A stretch of 64,000 nucleotides of DNA from Thauera sedimentorum (GTDB lineage: Bacteria > Pseudomonadota > Gammaproteobacteria > Burkholderiales > Rhodocyclaceae). This document shows positions 29,694 through 37,195 of the stretch, one piece after another; within the stretch, counting starts at the first letter, position 1, and each line of letters begins with the position of its first letter. The stretch is taken from contig NZ_JACTAH010000002.1 in NCBI RefSeq assembly GCF_014489115.1, forward strand, positions 1,222,586 to 1,286,585. Reading direction: 5' to 3'. Under the pieces are notes generated by a model. That model searched no databases and was not told where the DNA came from. It saw nothing but the letters and a program-made list of their open reading frames with translations. Position numbers and translations under genes: made by a program.

Positions 29694-30176
29694 ATGGCCT
29701 CCCTGAACAAAGTGATCCTGATCGGCAACCTGGGCCGCGACCCCGAGACCCGCTACATGCCCAGCGGCGACGCGATCTGCAACGTGACCATCGCCACCAC
29801 CGAGACCTGGAAGGACAAGGCCAGCGGCGAGCGGCGCGAGGCCACCGAATGGCATCGCGTGGTGTTCTTCGGCCGCCTCGCGGAGATCGCCGCGCAATAC
29901 CTGCGCAAGGGCAGCCAGGTGTACGTCGAAGGCCGCCTGCAGACCCGCAAGTGGCAGGACAAGGAAGGCCAGGAACGCTACACCACCGAGATCCGTGCCG
30001 ACGAAATGAAAATGCTCGGCGGCCGCCGCGAGGGCGGTGATGCGCCGATGCGCGACAGCGGCGGTGGCTACGACGCCCCGCCTGCACGCCAGGAGCGCGC
30101 ACCGGCGCCGGCCCCGCAGGGCAAGCCGGCGGGTGGCGGCGGTTTCGGCGAGTTCGACGACGACATCCCGTTCTAG
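29694..30176 (+). CDS. ssb: Single-stranded DNA-binding protein
   Basis: SSB coats single-stranded DNA in replication, repair and recombination and recruits partners through its acidic tip. It has 160 residues: OB fold from [20 protein letters not shown] to about residue 110, a Gly/Pro/Ala-rich linker, and the exact C-terminal interaction motif DDDIPF. An intrinsic terminator follows. The accessory region begins immediately after that terminator, so ssb marks the left border of the island. Confidence 0.97.
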   Translation: MASLNKVILIGNLGRDPETRYMPSGDAICNVTIATTETWKDKASGERREATEWHRVVFFGRLAEIAAQYLRKGSQVYVEGRLQTRKWQDKEGQERYTTEIRADEMKMLGGRREGGDAPMRDSGGGYDAPPARQERAPAPAPQGKPAGGGGFGEFDDDIPF

Positions 30177-30209
30177 GGCCGGATAAGCAGTAGATAGTAA
30201 ACAATAAGA

Positions 30210-30239
30210 ACGGAGCCCTTGATGTGGCTCCGTTTTTTC
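30210..30239 (+). terminator. Intrinsic terminator of ssb
   Basis: ACGGAGCC (30210-30217) pairs with GGCTCCGT (30226-30233) and runs into six T (30233-30238). It closes the conserved chromosomal part; the inverted repeat at the left edge of the recombinase module starts two bases later. Confidence 0.85.
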
Positions 30240-30240
30240 T

Positions 30241-30305
30241 TGTGTACGCTTTTCCCGTGTAAAGCCTATACTGCTGTAGGCCGTTCACCATAAAAAGCGT
30301 AAACA
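30241..30305. repeat. Inverted repeat between ssb and the first recombinase, candidate att/recombinase site
   Basis: TGTGTACGCTTTT (30241-30253) and AAAAGCGTAAACA (30293-30305) are inverted copies matching at 12 of 13 positions. Between them is a smaller imperfect palindrome, GCCTATA-CTGC-TGTAGGC (30264-30281). The unit lies in the 67 bases between the ssb terminator and the recombinase start codon, where tyrosine-recombinase elements often carry their core site. A TATACT at 30267-30272 could be the -10 of the recombinase promoter. I did not find a convincing second copy elsewhere in the window. Confidence 0.5.
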
Positions 30306-30306
30306 A

Positions 30307-31578
30307 ATGCTCAATCCTCTTGCTGTCAGGACCATCGTCCTCGTCTCGGGCGAACGCTTCCCAGTCTTGGTGTCCCGTGCGACGGGTGAGCCCGTGTTCG
30401 AGCCGACCGTCTACTCCATCAATGAGTTGAGGGCGACTAATAAAGCGGCCAACACTATCGAACATGCACTGCGCTCGGTGATGCTTCTCTTGTTCTTTCT
30501 AGATGTGAGAAATATCGACTTGGCTCAGCGAATGCGTGAAGGTCGTGTGCTCGATGTCGGTGAGATAGATGCACTGAGCGCCCTGTGCAGGGAACCTACC
30601 GGCGGTGTCCTACTTGCTGCTGCAGGAATACAGCAACAGTCATCGCAACGAGTCGCTCATGCAGCTTTAGAGAAAGTTAGGAACAATCCAAAACGGCATT
30701 CGGCCAAGCAAGTGTGTAGCGCCACTGCCGCAAATAGGATACGTGCGATTCGAGATTATCTCGGCTGGCTCGTAAATGGCTATCTGTCTAGGCAGGGAGG
30801 GCCGGCAGCTCTTGAAGCGGCATGGATGCGTTGTCGTTTCACCCTTGACGCCAGGGTGCCGGGCAAACGAAACCGGGACTCCATCGGCCAGCGGGAAGGA
30901 TTGCCGCCAGATGTGCTTAAGCGCCTTCTTACGGTGGCGTCACCGGATGCTGCAGAGAATCCATGGCGGAGTCGTCACGCCAAGGTGCGGAACTATCTAC
31001 TGATTCGCTGGCTGAGCGACCTCGGTTTGCGCCGGGGCGAACTACTCAACGTAAAAATTTCTGACATCGACTTCCGGGCTGAGCAAGTCACAATTGCAAG
31101 GCGTTCAGACGATCCCGGTGACCCGAGGAGGCACCAACCGCTGGTAAAGACGCGAGACCGGATCATCCCGCTTTCCGCGCAGTTGTGTAGTCTTACTCTC
31201 AGCTACGTCACCTCTATACGCAGTCAATTGCGGGGCGCGCGGAGGCATGAGTTCCTCATTGTTGCGGATAGGAGTGGTGCTCCGATGTCACTAAGCGCAC
31301 TGAATGACGTATTCGCAGGAGTGAGGAGGGCTTTTCCCGGTGAGTTTCAGAACCTTGAGCCACATGTATTACGGCACACATGGAACGACAGGTTCTCGGA
31401 GGCCATGGACAAGGCGGGAGTAACTCCCGATGACGAGCACCAGATGCGAGCATTTCTGATGGGTTGGTCGCCGACATCAAAGACCGCTCACACCTACACG
31501 CGACGCCACACGCGAAGGAAGGCACGGACCGTGTCTCTAGCCATGCAAACGGTGCAATTCGAGCGGGCGAAAAAATGA
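30307..31578 (+). CDS. Tyrosine recombinase 1 of a four-gene module
   Basis: A site-specific recombinase/integrase of 423 residues. The catalytic set is visible: Arg I in LGLRRGE (R242), HVLRH (H353 and R356), and the probable nucleophile Y397 in TYTRR; a Trp in GWSPTSK takes the place of the second His. The N-terminal half would be the core-binding domain. It ends in an ATGA overlap with the next gene. Length and order recall GmtY of gamma-mobile-trio islands, RIT elements or TnpA of Tn554; I cannot choose between them. The region is visibly less GC-rich than the chromosome before it. Confidence 0.85.
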   Translation: MLNPLAVRTIVLVSGERFPVLVSRATGEPVFEPTVYSINELRATNKAANTIEHALRSVMLLLFFLDVRNIDLAQRMREGRVLDVGEIDALSALCREPTGGVLLAAAGIQQQSSQRVAHAALEKVRNNPKRHSAKQVCSATAANRIRAIRDYLGWLVNGYLSRQGGPAALEAAWMRCRFTLDARVPGKRNRDSIGQREGLPPDVLKRLLTVASPDAAENPWRSRHAKVRNYLLIRWLSDLGLRRGELLNVKISDIDFRAEQVTIARRSDDPGDPRRHQPLVKTRDRIIPLSAQLCSLTLSYVTSIRSQLRGARRHEFLIVADRSGAPMSLSALNDVFAGVRRAFPGEFQNLEPHVLRHTWNDRFSEAMDKAGVTPDDEHQMRAFLMGWSPTSKTAHTYTRRHTRRKARTVSLAMQTVQFERAKK

Positions 31579-33122
31579 GCACCCACTTGGGCTTCGCAAG
31601 TAACCAATCGAGGCGGTGTTTGCCAAGTGTTGCTAAGCCGCGCAACGGCTCACCATTCGATCCTACCGCAACGCGGTGGACTTTCCACGACGGCATAGCC
31701 ACAGTCAGCCTAAATTTCGGGTCGCTAGAGTGGGCGTCGCCTGCCCTTATTGAGTCGATGAAGATGGTTCTCGTCTGGTATGCGGAACACGCGTCGGCAG
31801 GGCAGCTGAAGTCGCACTTTTATAAGCTACGTCGACTCGTTGACTTCATCGCAGAGCAGCGCGGAGGTGAGGTCCATGAGATAAGCGGAACCGACCTCAT
31901 CAATTACAGATCGTCGTTACGACCCAGTGAAGAGTGCCTTTTGGGAGCGGTAGCGTCGTGTCTGAAAAAGTGGCACGCCTTACAGATTCCGGGTGTCACT
32001 GAGGACGCTCTCCGATTCCTCACGCAGGTGCGCCTGAAAGGGGCGCAAAAGGGTAAGGCTGTCCTAACGATGGACCCTGAGTCGGGACCATTTTCGGATA
32101 TTGAGATACAGGCCATTCAGGACGCGCTAAACGGTTCGTATGCTGCCGGCAGCCTGGACTTGGGAGACTACGTCCTCGCTTGGCTATTCATTCTGCTCGG
32201 TCAAAGACCTCAACAGTTCGCTTTGCTGAAGATCTGCGATGTAATCGCGTCACAAAGGGTTGACGGTTCGCTCGAGTACATCGTCCGAGTTCCGCGGATA
32301 AAGCAGCACAACCAAACGCACCGCGACGAATTGAAAGAGCGTCTTTTAACCCCTTCGTTTGGTCGCGTGCTCTATGAATACGCACGTACGATCGAACAAC
32401 GCTTCGAAGCTGTTCTGGCAGACCCGAAGCAGGCTCCTTTGTTTCCGGCCGAGCGCAAACCGGTAGATCAACCGTTCGAGTTGGCCTACCACATGACATC
32501 CTATTCTCTCGGCAGGCGTTTTACCCAGGTAGTGAAAGCCCTCAAGGTATGGTCTGAAAGAACTGGCACGGAGCTGCACATCACCCCCACTCGCTTCCGA
32601 TATTCGCTAGGTACTCGGGCAGCCAAAGAGGGACACGGCGAACTCATCATTGCCGAGTTGCTTGACCACTCTGACACTCAGAATGTGGGGGTCTACGTGA
32701 AGGCGACGCCAGAGATCGTTGAACGAATCGATCGCGCAGTAGCTCTTCGCATGGCGCCGTTGGCCCGGGCTTTTGCCGGCACTATTATTAGTGACGATTC
32801 GGAAGCAATCCGCGGAGATGATCCGATCAGTAGAATTATCGACCCTCGCTTCGATGACAAGCTTAAACCCATGGGCAACTGCGGTCGTAATGGATCATGC
32901 GGCTTCATGGCCCCAATTTCCTGCTACACCTGCAACAGCTTTCAAGCGTGGGTCGAGGGGCCTCACGAAGCGGTCCTTGCATACCTCATTGCAGAGCGTG
33001 CGCGCCTCATGACTGAGGCAGACGTACGAATTGCAAAGATAAATGATCGGACGATTTTGGCCGTCGCGGAAGTGGTGAGGCGAGTTCGAAAAGTACGGAA
33101 GGAGGCGGCCGATGGCTGCTGA
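31575..33122 (+). CDS. Tyrosine recombinase 2, with atypical active site
   Basis: A 515-residue recombinase-like protein starting at ATG 31575, overlapping the previous stop (ATGA). Catalytic-domain features are LGQRPQQFALL (Arg I), TRFRYSLGT (Arg II), LLDHSDTQ (His) and the candidate nucleophile in VGVYV. At the usual HxxR position it has T-R-F-R, so the first catalytic His is replaced. A Cys-rich tail follows (CGRNGSCGF, then CYTC) and continues GPHEAVLAYLIAERARL. It overlaps the next recombinase by 11 bases. It may act only together with its neighbours. Confidence 0.8.
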   Translation: MSTHLGFASNQSRRCLPSVAKPRNGSPFDPTATRWTFHDGIATVSLNFGSLEWASPALIESMKMVLVWYAEHASAGQLKSHFYKLRRLVDFIAEQRGGEVHEISGTDLINYRSSLRPSEECLLGAVASCLKKWHALQIPGVTEDALRFLTQVRLKGAQKGKAVLTMDPESGPFSDIEIQAIQDALNGSYAAGSLDLGDYVLAWLFILLGQRPQQFALLKICDVIASQRVDGSLEYIVRVPRIKQHNQTHRDELKERLLTPSFGRVLYEYARTIEQRFEAVLADPKQAPLFPAERKPVDQPFELAYHMTSYSLGRRFTQVVKALKVWSERTGTELHITPTRFRYSLGTRAAKEGHGELIIAELLDHSDTQNVGVYVKATPEIVERIDRAVALRMAPLARAFAGTIISDDSEAIRGDDPISRIIDPRFDDKLKPMGNCGRNGSCGFMAPISCYTCNSFQAWVEGPHEAVLAYLIAERARLMTEADVRIAKINDRTILAVAEVVRRVRKVRKEAADGC

Positions 33123-35181
33123 CGTCGTTTTTTTTACGCCGAAGGCCGAAGTCGACGCTTCCGCGAACTTGTCAGCGTTTATCGCGATGTGTAGGTCGCA
33201 GCTGACCATCTTCGGTGTTGACCTCCCCTTCGAGGACGCCGTCTGGGACGTGACCGACGCCGTAAAGCTGAAGGGGCACGGAAAGAAGCGGGTCCGCATC
33301 TCCTTTTCCACGCAAGAAACTGTGGACGCGATGGACTCAGTACAGATGGCCGAGCCATTTGTGTCCTTCGCAAAGGCATATGTGCGATACATGCAGGGTA
33401 TGCGCCCGACCAAAAACCCTGCATTTCGCGTCACTGCGCTACGCGCCCTTGACGCTGCCCTAAGGGAATGCGGGCACTCGGACCCCGTGAGGGTCGATGG
33501 CGACACGTTAAATCGGGCTGCGCGTTTCATCGCAGAGCGATTCGCCGAAACTACTGCTTATCGGATTGGCGCGCAGCTTGAGATGATCGCTGCGTTCATG
33601 TCAGACCATCGTTTGACCGCGACGCGGCTTACGTGGCGCAGTCCGATTAAGCGGCCACGAGATTCTGTTCGCGTTGGACAGGAGTTTGACAGGCGCCGTG
33701 CCGAGAAGATGCCGTCTCTTGCTGCGCTGGAAGCGCTCCCCAAAGCATTTCAAATTGCAACTCAGCCGAAAGATGAATTGTTCTCTTCTATCGCAGCCAT
33801 TCTCTGTTCAGCGCCTGACCGCATCAACGAGGTGCTCCTGCTTGCCGCGAATTGCGAAGTGCACGATAAGACGTCTTCCGGCAAAGACGCCTATGGTTTA
33901 AAGTGGTTTCCTGCCAAGGGCGCGGATCCAACGGTCAAATGGATTATTCCGTCGATGGCTCCTGTTGTCGCGGAAGCTATCGCCCGAATCAAGCGTGTTA
34001 CGCAGGACGCACGCCAAATCGCGCGATGGTACGAATCGAATCCGCGAACGCTTTACCTGCCGCCGGAATTGGAGCATTTTAGGTGCCAAGAGTTTGTGAC
34101 GATGGAAGAGGTTCGTCGGATACTTTGGTTGGAAACTGAGAACAGTAACTCGGCGCGTCAATGGTGCACTTTGCACGGTGTGCCGCTGTTAAAATTGCCA
34201 GGAGCGAGGGTGCTGAATGTTCGCTTAGCGGACGTTGAAAAAGCTGTTGTGGATCAGCTTCCCGCCGGCTTCCCTGCGCTGAATGCAGAGATTGGACTCA
34301 AGTATTCGGATGCGCTCATTGTCGTGCGACGTAACGAATTGCATCCGAATAAAGCAACTTTCCGTTGCGCCATTGATCCAGTTACCATCAATCAGGTGAA
34401 CACTGCACTCGGAGCCAGAAGTGAGCATGGTTTCGACTCCATGTTTGACCGCCTCGGTTTCCGCGAACCGGACGGTTCCGCAATTCAAGTGACTACCCAT
34501 CAGTTCCGTCATTACCTGAATACGCTGGCACAGGCGGGCGGCATGAGTCAGCTCGATATCGCAAAGTGGTCCGGACGCATCGACATCCGCCAGAACGAGG
34601 CATACAACCACGTGAGCGCCGACCAGATGGTGGCGAAGATTCGCCAGTCAATCGGTGACGAGTCGCAGATGTTCGGCCCCTTGGCTAGGTTGCCCAAGAA
34701 CATCCCGATTTCGCGAGACGAGTTTGCCCGTCTCAAGATTCCGACCGCGCACACGACAGACTTCGGCTTCTGTGTGCACGATTACACCATGATGCCTTGC
34801 GAGCAAAACGCAGACTGCATCAACTGCAACGAGCATGTCTGCGTGAAGGGCGACGATCACAAGGCGGCAATGGTTAGACGTCGGCTTGCGGAGGCACGAG
34901 ATCTTTTTGCGCGCGCCGAAGCCGCGACGGCGGATGGTTATTATGGTGCTGAACGCTGGATGGAGCATCACCAGAAGACCATTGAGCGCCTAACTCAGCT
35001 TGCCGCGATTCTCGATGACGCATCCGTTCCCATGGGAGCTGTGATTCAGTTGTCTGGAATTCCGACTGTTACGCGCATTCAACAAGCGTTGGAGGACCGG
35101 GGCTCTTTGGACGGCAAGCTGTCGGCAAACCTCTTGGATAATAGGCCGCCCGCTTTGCTTGAAAGGGTGAGCAATGACTAA
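33112..35181 (+). CDS. Tyrosine recombinase 3, long form with Cys-rich tail
   Basis: A 689-residue recombinase. The catalytic features are APDRINEV (Arg I), THQFRHYLNT (His and Arg II), AKWSGRIDIRQNEAY with Trp in the second His position, and a Tyr nucleophile in that last segment. The C-terminal quarter has an ordered Cys/His cluster: CVHD, PCEQ, DCINCNEHVC. I have the impression this tail also occurs in large integrases of mobile trios (GmtZ-like), which is recall, not a search. It overlaps the small downstream gene by 8 bases. Confidence 0.82.
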   Translation: MAADVVFFTPKAEVDASANLSAFIAMCRSQLTIFGVDLPFEDAVWDVTDAVKLKGHGKKRVRISFSTQETVDAMDSVQMAEPFVSFAKAYVRYMQGMRPTKNPAFRVTALRALDAALRECGHSDPVRVDGDTLNRAARFIAERFAETTAYRIGAQLEMIAAFMSDHRLTATRLTWRSPIKRPRDSVRVGQEFDRRRAEKMPSLAALEALPKAFQIATQPKDELFSSIAAILCSAPDRINEVLLLAANCEVHDKTSSGKDAYGLKWFPAKGADPTVKWIIPSMAPVVAEAIARIKRVTQDARQIARWYESNPRTLYLPPELEHFRCQEFVTMEEVRRILWLETENSNSARQWCTLHGVPLLKLPGARVLNVRLADVEKAVVDQLPAGFPALNAEIGLKYSDALIVVRRNELHPNKATFRCAIDPVTINQVNTALGARSEHGFDSMFDRLGFREPDGSAIQVTTHQFRHYLNTLAQAGGMSQLDIAKWSGRIDIRQNEAYNHVSADQMVAKIRQSIGDESQMFGPLARLPKNIPISRDEFARLKIPTAHTTDFGFCVHDYTMMPCEQNADCINCNEHVCVKGDDHKAAMVRRRLAEARDLFARAEAATADGYYGAERWMEHHQKTIERLTQLAAILDDASVPMGAVIQLSGIPTVTRIQQALEDRGSLDGKLSANLLDNRPPALLERVSND

Positions 35182-35626
35182 AAGGCGCGCAAAGAACCTC
35201 GATGATGCGGCCATCGGCCTTATTGTCGGCGTGTTGGATGGATGGTCTGGGAAGCTCACCTGGGACCAGCTGATTGACGCGGTTGAGAAGCGCATGTACG
35301 TTCGTTATACGCGGCAGGCGCTTGATAGGCATCCACGTATTAAAATCGCCTATCAGGTTGCAAAGGAGCGACTCAGCAGAGTTCCTGGCAGCGAAGGTGC
35401 CCAGAAGCCATCTCCGATCGAGCTTGCGGCGATTGCGGAGCGACTCAAACGAGTAGAGGCTGAGAACCTTCGCCTGAAGGTGGAAAACGAGCGCTTGCTC
35501 GAGCAGTTTGTAACGTGGGCCTACAACGCGCATCTAAAGGGCTTAACGAAGGAATACCTAAACAATCCCCTTCCGCGGGTAGACCGGGAAGTTACTAGAG
35601 TCACTCATAAGACGACATGGGGGTAG
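35174..35626 (+). CDS. Small coiled-coil protein of the recombinase module
   Basis: A 150-residue protein whose start codon lies inside the preceding recombinase. Residues about 75-115 form a strong heptad pattern (IAERLKRVEAENLRLKVENE). The N-terminal half (WDQLIDAVEKRMYVRYTRQA) could be a small DNA-binding fold. Position and architecture match the small accessory protein found behind paired recombinases (TnpC of Tn554, GmtX of gamma-mobile-trio islands). It probably binds DNA or the recombinases, but no catalytic motif is seen. Confidence 0.7.
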   Translation: MTKRRAKNLDDAAIGLIVGVLDGWSGKLTWDQLIDAVEKRMYVRYTRQALDRHPRIKIAYQVAKERLSRVPGSEGAQKPSPIELAAIAERLKRVEAENLRLKVENERLLEQFVTWAYNAHLKGLTKEYLNNPLPRVDREVTRVTHKTTWG

Positions 35627-35919
35627 GGGCGCTGAAGTCGCCGCTACCGCGGAAAGGCGCGCACGAGCTTGCTGAACCCACTTTCGCCGAGCCCCAAAAA
35701 TACGTCATATAGGACGTAGCTAAGCTGTGAGCGTGGTCGACGTCCGTTTCGAAAGCCGGATTTGATGGTCCAACCCTCGGCTCGGGCTCTGTCCCAGGGC
35801 AACCGCAGCTACGCCTTCGTCATTCGTCGTCTTGCTCATCGTCCAGTTCGAAGCCGAGCAACGCGGCGCGGAACTCGCCGTCGTGCCCCAGATCAGCGCA
35901 AGCGCCGCGAACCACCTCA
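35627..35919. other. Gap after the recombinase module with a short palindrome and a gene-tail remnant
   Basis: TACGTC (35701-35706) and GACGTA (35713-35718) form a perfect palindrome with a six-base centre, 75 bases after the recombinase module. On the - strand one frame near 35830-35910 reads like the acidic C-terminus of a lost protein (HDGEFRAALLGFELDDEQDD), apparently a gene tail without its body. I see no complete gene here. Confidence 0.4.
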
Positions 35920-36186
35920 TCACTTTTCCTTCTGCGTCCTGAGCCAGCTCAGCAGCCGTTCGACCTCGGCTTCTGTGCCGTAGGTCAGATGCAGGACAAG
36001 TTGCACCGGCATCGGGATGTTCCTCCCAGTTTCGTATCGGCACCCGCCACTTTGCGTCACCCCGATGGGTTGCCAGAAGTTGGTCTGATTGATCCCGAGT
36101 TCGCGACGGTACGCTTTGATCGATTCACCGGAGGTGAACCGTAGCCGTGGTCGCTTGGCCTGCTTCTTCGTGTCGTTGCCTGCCAT
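35920..36186 (-). CDS. Small HTH protein, copy 1 (with truncated umuC)
   Basis: An 88-residue putative Xre-like DNA-binding protein. After a basic N-terminus (MAGNDTKKQAKRPRLRFTSG) the helix-turn-helix reads IKAYRRELGINQTNFWQPIG then VTQSGGCRYETGRNIPMP. It is roughly two-thirds identical to the copy at 40975-41271. It lies 58 bases downstream of the umuC remnant, the same order as in the intact operon. A start further upstream is possible. It may regulate transcription or be an orphan antitoxin. Confidence 0.7.
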   Translation of the reverse strand: MAGNDTKKQAKRPRLRFTSGESIKAYRRELGINQTNFWQPIGVTQSGGCRYETGRNIPMPVQLVLHLTYGTEAEVERLLSWLRTQKEK

Positions 36187-36244
36187 TCTTTCGCTCTGTT
36201 CAACTATGCCGATTGCAATCATAAGCAATCTTTCGGGTATCGGT

Positions 36245-37130
36245 TTAGCCCCCATGCACCACCGGTAGATCGTCCCAGGAAGTCGTGTATGCGGGCGACA
36301 GTTGTTCGCGCCGCATCTGCCAGGGTTGCGTGATACCGGCGGCAAGCGACCTGACCGTTCCGCGCCCCCAGCGCTGGTTGATCGCATCGAGGGTGGCCAT
36401 GAGCGGACCGGCGCGCGCATTTTCCCCTTCCCCGTCGCCAAATGGGCTTGCCTGGCGGGCGGTGGGCGGGGTGAGCTCACTCAGCATCACGCCCGCTTTC
36501 TGATAGACGAAACCTGCCTGGAAGATGCCTTCCAGCGTGCGTGTGGCGATTCTGACCAGCACCCGGGTGTCGTCGGTCGGACAGGTGAGCGGCACGGTGA
36601 CAGATCGCTGGTACTGCGGCGCTTCGGGCTTGAACGGATTGGTGCGGATCATCACAGTGAGCGCACCGGCCACACAGTCCTGCTGGCGAAGCTTCTCCGC
36701 GGCGCGACTCGTGTAGGAGGCCACCGCTTCCTTGAGGGTGGGTAGATCCTCGGCCCACTGCCCGAAGGAGCGACTGGCCATGATCTGCTGCTTCGGCGGG
36801 GCCATCTCTTCCAAGGCAATGCAGGCTGTGCCGTTCAGTTCGCGCACCGTGCGTTCCACCACCACCGAGAAGCACCGGCGCATCGCTTGAGGATCGGCAT
36901 GGGCGAGATCTGCGACCGTATGGATGTTCATCCTTGCAAGCTGCTCGGCCGTCCGGCGCCCTACTCCCCACACTTCGCCCACCTCGATAGCGGCGAAACG
37001 CGACGCACGCGCCTCGGGCGCCATCTGCGCGAGGTCACACACGCCCTCGAAGCAGGGATCCCTCTTGGCGATGTGATTGGCAAGTTTCGCGAGCGTCTTG
37101 GTCGGGGCGATGCCAACGCAGACGGGGATT
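36245..37130 (-). pseudogene. umuC remnant lacking the catalytic N-terminus
   Basis: The last roughly 290 residues of a Y-family polymerase (DNA polymerase V UmuC-like). Similarity to the intact umuC at 41327-42604 starts at PVCVGIAPTKTLAKLANHIA and runs to the stop; by eye most residues match. The palm residues that bind magnesium (the N-terminal Asp and the DE pair) are missing, so it cannot be an active polymerase. The similarity stops near 37130, and dsr1 ends 66 bases further on. A 313-residue open frame extends to 37186, but its first residues are unrelated filler. Confidence 0.85.
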
Positions 37131-37195
37131 ACCCATCGACCAGCACTGATTGATCGCCTTCGGCACCGCCAGCGGCTCGGTCTCATCTTCTATCC

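Noticed and set aside
37131..37186. Extra N-terminal residues making the umuC remnant look like a complete gene
   Set aside because: They do not match UmuC and lie between the break in similarity and the dsr1 stop; the catalytic residues are absent.
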